From Leptospiraceae bacterium (lineage in GTDB: Bacteria; Spirochaetota; Leptospiria; Leptospirales; Leptospiraceae): 38,968 nt of DNA. Positions 34,636 through 38,968 of the stretch are shown piece by piece. Made by a program: the position numbers and the translations under genes. Within the stretch, counting starts at the first letter, position 1, and each line of letters starts with the position of its first letter. Location: contig JANYCR010000068.1 of the NCBI GenBank assembly GCA_025360185.1, positions 1 through 38,968 on the forward strand. The letters are read 5' to 3'. The notes under the pieces were generated by a model. That model worked only from the letters and a program-made list of their open reading frames with translations, had not been told where the DNA came from and ran no database searches.

Positions 34636-35268
34636 ATGCATTCTACTTTTAAAATTTTCGTTTCCCTATTTATTCTTTTGATCCTCACCTCCTGTTCTTC
34701 CATAGATGTTGCTGTAACTGGCAACAGGCAACTTTTGAAATCAATGAAAAAAATTGCCATTATGAATTTTGAAATGAACAGTAAAGATCCGAAAGAACAA
34801 GAATTCGCTGATATCCTCGCCCACCAATTTTTAAAAACAACAAACCTTAATGTTATAGAGCGAGACAAGCTAGTGATAAGCAAAGTCATTGGAGAACAAA
34901 CCCTTTCTCGGACTGGAATCATCGACGAATCTACAGCCGCGCAGATGGGAAAAATTCTTGGAGTAGATGCAATCGTAATTGGAAAAGGCGATCAGCTTAC
35001 CATTGAGAATAAAAACATCGACTACTGCTTAAACACTTTTAATATTAAAGTAATCAGCGTAGAGACCGGAAATATTTTCGTAAATGCAATAAAAGAGCCG
35101 GGCATCGATTGGACTCCCTGGATTAGATTAAAATTTGTTTTAGGTGGATTCGGTCTTATATGGAGTAAGCAAGATTTGCTCCTAGAAACTTGCCGAGTTA
35201 ATTTTTTAGCAGAGCACGCAGTAAAACAAATTCAAGCTGAAATAGATAAAGTCAACCAGAGACCATAA
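34636..35268 (+). CDS. CsgG/HfaB-like lipoprotein
   Basis: A 210-residue lipoprotein (lipobox LTSC, Cys20 with a Ser-Ser after it). The core is CsgG-like: KKIAIMNFEMNSKD, QFLKTTNLNVIERDKLVIS, KVIGEQTLSRTG, then AAQMGKILGVDAIVIGKG. CsgG forms an outer-membrane secretion pore for curli; this protein is shorter and lacks part of the pore-forming region, so it is more likely a periplasmic or surface relative. No curli genes are nearby. It stands between the hydrolase and the second SDR, with a repeat block (35283-35331) downstream. Confidence 0.75.
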   Translation: MHSTFKIFVSLFILLILTSCSSIDVAVTGNRQLLKSMKKIAIMNFEMNSKDPKEQEFADILAHQFLKTTNLNVIERDKLVISKVIGEQTLSRTGIIDESTAAQMGKILGVDAIVIGKGDQLTIENKNIDYCLNTFNIKVISVETGNIFVNAIKEPGIDWTPWIRLKFVLGGFGLIWSKQDLLLETCRVNFLAEHAVKQIQAEIDKVNQRP

Positions 35269-35318
35269 AAAAATTGCCATGCTTCGACTTGTCGAATCCA
35301 CAGCACGGGCGCTGGCTA

Positions 35319-35331
35319 AGACACGGAGAGA
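35319..35331. repeat. AGACACGGAGAGA repeat, left copy
   Basis: The 13-mer recurs exactly at 36156-36168, in the gap on the other side of the SDR gene. TTCGAC-tt-GTCGAA (35283-35296), a 6-bp dyad, lies just upstream. Both resemble dispersed intergenic repeats. Confidence 0.6.
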
Positions 35332-35389
35332 ATAAGAGTTATTATTTGTAACTTGATAGAATCTCCGAAGCTTCCTGTTTGAAAATAAA

Positions 35390-36133
35390 ATGATAAAGCC
35401 TAAAAAAGTTTTAATAATCGCAGCCTCATCTGATATAGGAAAGCATATTGCTGAAAGTTTTGCTAAGAGGGGCTATGAGCTATTACTCACATCAACCAAT
35501 ATTAATTTTCTTCAGCCTATTTCAGAAAATATTTTAAAAAAATATAATACAAAAATACAGTCTTATCAATTTGATATTACAGATTTCAGCATTCATGCCA
35601 GATTTTTAAATTCCCTCCAAGAGTTCCCGGAAGTCGTTGTATGTTGTTTTGGTTATTATCAGAATCAGGAAAAAGCACTAACAGATTTTGAAGAGGCATT
35701 TAAAACAATGAGCGTAAATTATATCGGTGCGGTTTCTTTACTGAATTTAATTGCTGCCGAATATCAAAAAACAAAATCCGGCTCAATTATTGCAATAAGC
35801 TCAGTAGCCGGCATTCGCGGACGCCAGATGAATTTTCTATACGGAAGCGCAAAAGCTGGGTTAACCACTTATCTTTCAGGTCTAAGAAATAGACTTTTTA
35901 GAGATAAGGTTTCCGTAACTACAATTCTACTAGGACCTGTATATACTAAAATGTCAGAAGGTCATAAGCTAATGCCAATCCTCACCGCCAAACCGGAAGT
36001 AGCCGCAGAGAAAATAGTCAAAGCAGGACTCGCAGGGAAAGATGAAGTCTATATCCTCTGGCATTGGAAGTGGATTATGCTTATCATTCGCTTGATCCCT
36101 GAATTTATATTTAAACGATTGAAGCCTTTTTAA
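35390..36133 (+). CDS. Short-chain dehydrogenase/reductase (second)
   Basis: A 247-residue SDR with an altered cofactor loop: the usual TG-x3-G-x-G is AASSDIG (residues 12-18), keeping only the last glycine. The catalytic Ser (AISSVAG), Tyr151 and Lys155 (LYGSAKAGLT) are intact. The motif SVAGIRGRQMNFLYGSAK resembles SDRs related to decaprenylphosphoryl-ribose oxidoreductase DprE2, but that assignment is uncertain. A C-terminal hydrophobic, basic end (WIMLIIRLIPEFIFKRLKPF) suggests membrane contact. It stands alone between two copies of a 13-bp repeat. The sequence differs clearly from the SDR at 23770. Confidence 0.82.
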   Translation: MIKPKKVLIIAASSDIGKHIAESFAKRGYELLLTSTNINFLQPISENILKKYNTKIQSYQFDITDFSIHARFLNSLQEFPEVVVCCFGYYQNQEKALTDFEEAFKTMSVNYIGAVSLLNLIAAEYQKTKSGSIIAISSVAGIRGRQMNFLYGSAKAGLTTYLSGLRNRLFRDKVSVTTILLGPVYTKMSEGHKLMPILTAKPEVAAEKIVKAGLAGKDEVYILWHWKWIMLIIRLIPEFIFKRLKPF

Positions 36134-36155
36134 ATTTATTGCCACAGAGGAGCAG

Positions 36156-36168
36156 AGACACGGAGAGA
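36156..36168. repeat. AGACACGGAGAGA repeat, right copy
   Basis: Exact copy of 35319-35331; the context differs after the 13-mer (ttttaag versus ataagag). Preceding bases ccacagaggagc read like the well-known ccacagag-type intergenic repeats. Confidence 0.6.
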
Positions 36169-36235
36169 TTTTAAGAGAGTTGCTTGCGTATAAAATATTG
36201 TTGACTTCTAGATTTAATTTAATGAAAATGTACTC

Positions 36236-36793
36236 ATGATAGTTTTTGATTTCATCTCTGAAAAGCCACAGGCTACTTATGAAGATTATAGTAAAACTCC
36301 TGAAGGGGGAAAGTATCAACTCATCGGAGGAGAAATAATCGAAATGACATCACCTACGCCTTATCACCAAGAAATTTTACAAAACCTTAACTATTATTTA
36401 TCCATATTCGTAAGACAGAATAAGTTAGGAAAAATATACGTTGCCCCCACTGATGTATACTTTTCTAAAACAGAAACATATCAACCAGACATTCTTTTTT
36501 TACTAAATGAAAATCTTTCTAAACTACAAGAAAAAAAAGTAGACGGTGCGCCTGATTTAGTTATTGAAATTCTTTCTCCCTCAACCGGTTACTACGATGT
36601 GAAATACAAAAAATCTGTTTACGAAAAATTTGGAGTCAAAGAATACTGGATAGTTGACCCCAAAGATAAAACCATAGAGATTTACGATAATGCGAACGGC
36701 AAATTCATATTAATCTCTGAACTGTCAAAAGCTGATACCGCAAAATCAAAATTACTCGCAGAATTCGAAGTGGAGCTAGAAAAAATCTTTTAA
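36236..36793 (+). CDS. Uma2-family (DUF820) nuclease-fold protein
   Basis: A 185-residue protein of the Uma2/DUF820 family, with a PD-(D/E)xK nuclease-like fold. The acidic and lysine motifs are visible: TYQPDILFL, GAPDLVIEILSPST and the following YKKSVYEKFGVKEYWIVDP. Such proteins are very common in cyanobacteria and Leptospira-like genomes and have no established cellular substrate. N-terminal YEDYSKTPEGGKYQLIGGEI is also typical. It is convergent with the MscS gene (26 nt between stops). The AGACACGGAGAGA repeat lies just upstream. A defence or mobile-element association is only speculation. Confidence 0.87.
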   Translation: MIVFDFISEKPQATYEDYSKTPEGGKYQLIGGEIIEMTSPTPYHQEILQNLNYYLSIFVRQNKLGKIYVAPTDVYFSKTETYQPDILFLLNENLSKLQEKKVDGAPDLVIEILSPSTGYYDVKYKKSVYEKFGVKEYWIVDPKDKTIEIYDNANGKFILISELSKADTAKSKLLAEFEVELEKIF

Positions 36794-36819
36794 TTTTAAA
36801 AAAACGATTCCTTTTTTAC

Positions 36820-38622
36820 CTATTCGGCTTGCGCCTTTTCCACTCCAACATCTGTTTGTTTTCCTTCCCGACTCGGATGAATAAAAATTCCAAATCCTGT
36901 AGGGCGAGAAAACTTGCCGCCTTTAGCAAAATCTTTTGCTGTTTGTTTTAAAGTATCTGTAGACTGAGAATGATCTCGCTTAATAGGCGTTTGCCCCGGA
37001 ACTGTTTCAACATGTAAAGTTTGTGTAGGGAAAGCAAATGCAATATTTAATTCTTTAGAAAGAGTTATTATTTCTAAGTAAATATTTTGGCGCAAAATCA
37101 TGTCTTGCCCCCACTCCGTTACAGTCGCAAAATAATTTAGTAATATATCCAGGCTTGAATCACCAAATCCTTTAAAGATTACGTGAATTCTATCCTGTAC
37201 AACCAGTTCATTTTTACGGAGAATATTTTTTATTCCTTCTAGAAATGCTTCAATTTTTTCCGGTGGGGTATCGTATGTTAGTCCTATTGTCGCATTTGTG
37301 CGTCTATACCTTCTTAGCCCCATATTATCAATTTTAGAATTAGCAACTTCCGAGTTCGGAATAGAAACAACTGAGTCATAGAAAGTCCTGATTCGAGTGC
37401 AACGAAACCCAATTTCTTCTACGTCCCCCTCAACCCCGCCAACAATCACCATATCGCCTAACTTAAAAGGTCTATCTAGAAAGATCATAATTGAACCGAA
37501 TAAATTTGCAGCAGTATCCTTAGCAGCGAGAGCAAGAGCAAGACCACCTACTCCAAGACCTGCGAGAACTGACATTACATTGACTCCAAGATTTTGCAAA
37601 GCAAAAAGACTTCCGAGCAAAACAACGAGTATTCGCGCTGTTCTCGAAATCAAGGGAATAATTTGTGCATCGATTAAAAAATCGTTTTTGTTTTCTTTAG
37701 CGATTACTTCCAAGTACTCGGTAGATGCTTTCGTTAAATCATAAAATAAACGAATGATATTAACACTTAATAAAACTTGTAGAATTACATTGCAAACTTT
37801 GAAGACACCTCCTTCAACATCTAAAAGGTCTAAACAAATATACCAAAATCCAACTGTGACAATATACGAAAGAGGCTTGTCACAGAAGGAAAGAATTTTT
37901 TCTTTCCAATTGATTTTTCCTTCCGGAACTCGATTTAAAATGCGAGTGATAAAATGAGAAATAAATTTGGCAATCCATCGAACAACAGTACCAAGAAGGA
38001 TCGAGAGGATAATGCCAACTATCTGCCAAATATAAATCGAAGAGATTTTGATTTTCATCCAACCCGGAAGACTCTCAGACCAGGGATCTCTGTATCCCGC
38101 ACCTCCACCACTTCCGGATATATAGGGAAGATGCTTTGTTTTTGAATAGAATTCAAATACGCGAGCAACGGTTTCACGAGAAAATAAAAACTCATTTGCC
38201 CTCTCTCCGCCTTCTGCTTTTGTCATAATTATTTCGGTTCTCTCAAAAGCCCATTTGGTAAGAGGTAACTCTGGCTTATCCCCCACTTCAGGAATCGTGG
38301 AAGGATCCAAAACGGCAATTCTATCAATCACTTCTTTAAGTAAAATGGCAGCTTCTCTACCCTTCTCCGTTCGAAGTCCAAACGGAATTCCATCCAAATT
38401 TAAACAACGCACAGCAGTGTCTAGCTCAGCAATCAACTTTGTATCCTTGGACTGCATCCCTTTTCTATAATCTTCCATTGCCTTCATGAAGATTATATAA
38501 GTTTCCCTTGGAGTTTCAAATTTATTTGGCTCAAGAACATTTTCTGGAGTTCTAGATTGCGAAAACGATTGGATAGAAAAAAGAAACATTAGTATAAAAG
38601 TTAATATAGATTTCATAGACAA
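36820..38622 (-). CDS. MscS-type mechanosensitive channel with large periplasmic N-terminus
   Basis: A 600-residue protein. A signal peptide (LTFILMFLFSIQSFS) and a periplasmic helical domain (residues 30-185) come before four or five membrane segments (190-365). The channel-forming helix is LAGLGVGGLALALAAKDTAA, followed by NLFGSIMIFLDRPFKLGDMV, the beta domain and VSIPNSEVANSKIDNMGLRR. The C-terminal vestibule domain ends near residue 540, followed by a polar tail. It opens under membrane tension to release solutes. The extra N-terminal part makes it much longer than E. coli MscS (286 residues). It is convergent with the Uma2 gene and divergent from the gene at 38729. Confidence 0.88.
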   Translation of the reverse strand: MSMKSILTFILMFLFSIQSFSQSRTPENVLEPNKFETPRETYIIFMKAMEDYRKGMQSKDTKLIAELDTAVRCLNLDGIPFGLRTEKGREAAILLKEVIDRIAVLDPSTIPEVGDKPELPLTKWAFERTEIIMTKAEGGERANEFLFSRETVARVFEFYSKTKHLPYISGSGGGAGYRDPWSESLPGWMKIKISSIYIWQIVGIILSILLGTVVRWIAKFISHFITRILNRVPEGKINWKEKILSFCDKPLSYIVTVGFWYICLDLLDVEGGVFKVCNVILQVLLSVNIIRLFYDLTKASTEYLEVIAKENKNDFLIDAQIIPLISRTARILVVLLGSLFALQNLGVNVMSVLAGLGVGGLALALAAKDTAANLFGSIMIFLDRPFKLGDMVIVGGVEGDVEEIGFRCTRIRTFYDSVVSIPNSEVANSKIDNMGLRRYRRTNATIGLTYDTPPEKIEAFLEGIKNILRKNELVVQDRIHVIFKGFGDSSLDILLNYFATVTEWGQDMILRQNIYLEIITLSKELNIAFAFPTQTLHVETVPGQTPIKRDHSQSTDTLKQTAKDFAKGGKFSRPTGFGIFIHPSREGKQTDVGVEKAQAE

Positions 38623-38728
38623 CAGGATTCACTAAACTGAATGGAAGTCTAGAAGAATTTTGAGTTCCTAAAACACTAAGAATGTGTTGCTCTTTAACCA
38701 ATAGCAGTTATAGTAGATTCAAGAGAGT

Positions 38729-38968
38729 ATGAAAATTACACCAAGACAAGGATTTATTGCGGCATGCATTGAAATGGTAGAAATTAACGATGAGCTGACA
38801 GCCGAAGAATTAAGTTTATCACAAGAAATTTTAAAGAAGCACGGAATTACAGACCAGGAGTTTGAGGAAGTAATCAATTTAGGAGAAACGAATACAACAG
38901 AAGAGCAAATTCTGTTGGCTATCAAAGGACTAGATGATAAGATGAAAAAGAAGTTAGTCGAAAGCCTG
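38729..38968 (+). CDS. Unknown protein, TerB-like at the N-terminus (partial)
   Basis: The first 80 residues (MKITPRQGFIAACIEMVEIN and on) are helical, acidic and without a signal peptide. A segment rich in Glu (DELTAEELSLSQEILKKHGI) and later QILLAIKGLDDKMKKKLVES gives a TerB-like reading, that is, a four-helix acidic domain. The rest is beyond the right edge. GAGAG lies closely upstream, so the start is not strongly supported by a ribosome site. Identification is tentative. Confidence 0.5.
   Translation, partial: MKITPRQGFIAACIEMVEINDELTAEELSLSQEILKKHGITDQEFEEVINLGETNTTEEQILLAIKGLDDKMKKKLVESL

Noticed and set aside
36787-36812. A-run and T-run between the Uma2 and MscS stops as a bidirectional terminator
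   Set aside because: Only six A-T pairs without any GC in the stem; too weak to call.

Overview
The window looks like chromosomal DNA of a spirochaete of the family Leptospiraceae, probably a non-pathogenic (environmental) Leptospira. The support is AT-rich DNA, many lipoproteins with relaxed lipoboxes (LNC, NIYC, TSC), TTG and GTG starts, a SemiSWEET closely resembling the structurally characterised Leptospira biflexa protein as I remember it, and abundant SpoIIE/STAS, Cache and CsgG-like proteins. No rRNA, tRNA, CRISPR array, phage or transposase was seen. The window is gene-dense: no gene-free stretch exceeds 300 bases. The longest, 29591-29880, is a GC-richer block of inverted repeats.

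Left part (1-4379, minus strand): the membrane arm of a hydrogenase-4-like or energy-converting-hydrogenase-related complex, in the order hyfB, hyfC, hyfE, hyfF. The hyfF-like gene runs off the left edge. It is followed by a divergent pair: a small secreted protein (minus) and a long plus-strand operon.

Operon 5051-14332 (plus): STAS protein, AsmA/YdbH-like inter-membrane lipid-transfer protein, DUF1318 (YdbL-like) lipoprotein, and a 1760-residue kinase / AAA-type ATPase / helical repeat / GAF / SpoIIE phosphatase protein. The spacing is 11 nt, an 8-nt overlap and 3 nt. This puts a partner-switching signalling pair in one unit with a predicted envelope lipid-transport bridge. Next come an 871-residue membrane protein with a VIT-like domain and a C-terminal PEP-CTERM-type sorting signal, a SemiSWEET and a 53-residue acidic protein.

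Middle (17.7-26.2 kb): a Cache-HAMP-SpoIIE-TPR sensor phosphatase, a PAS protein, a PlsC-type acyltransferase, a ParE/RelE-type toxin-antitoxin pair flanked by a 19-bp direct repeat, RluF, and an SDR enzyme plus GNAT-nitrilase fusion behind an inverted-repeat operator candidate.

26.3-30.3 kb (minus): an apparent metal-handling surface module. It has a secreted Cys-rich protein, a beta-propeller lipoprotein with GHHK and THSH motifs, a lipoprotein with a CxxxxCH haem-type motif, and an outer-membrane barrel with HxxH/HxH motifs and a Met-rich strand.

Right part (30.4-38.97 kb): CDP-alcohol phosphatidyltransferase, sodium:solute symporter, membrane protein, alpha/beta-hydrolase-like protein, CsgG-like lipoprotein, a second SDR, a Uma2 nuclease-fold protein, an MscS channel, and a gene running off the right edge. 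Several intergenic gaps hold inverted or direct repeats that look like dispersed elements.
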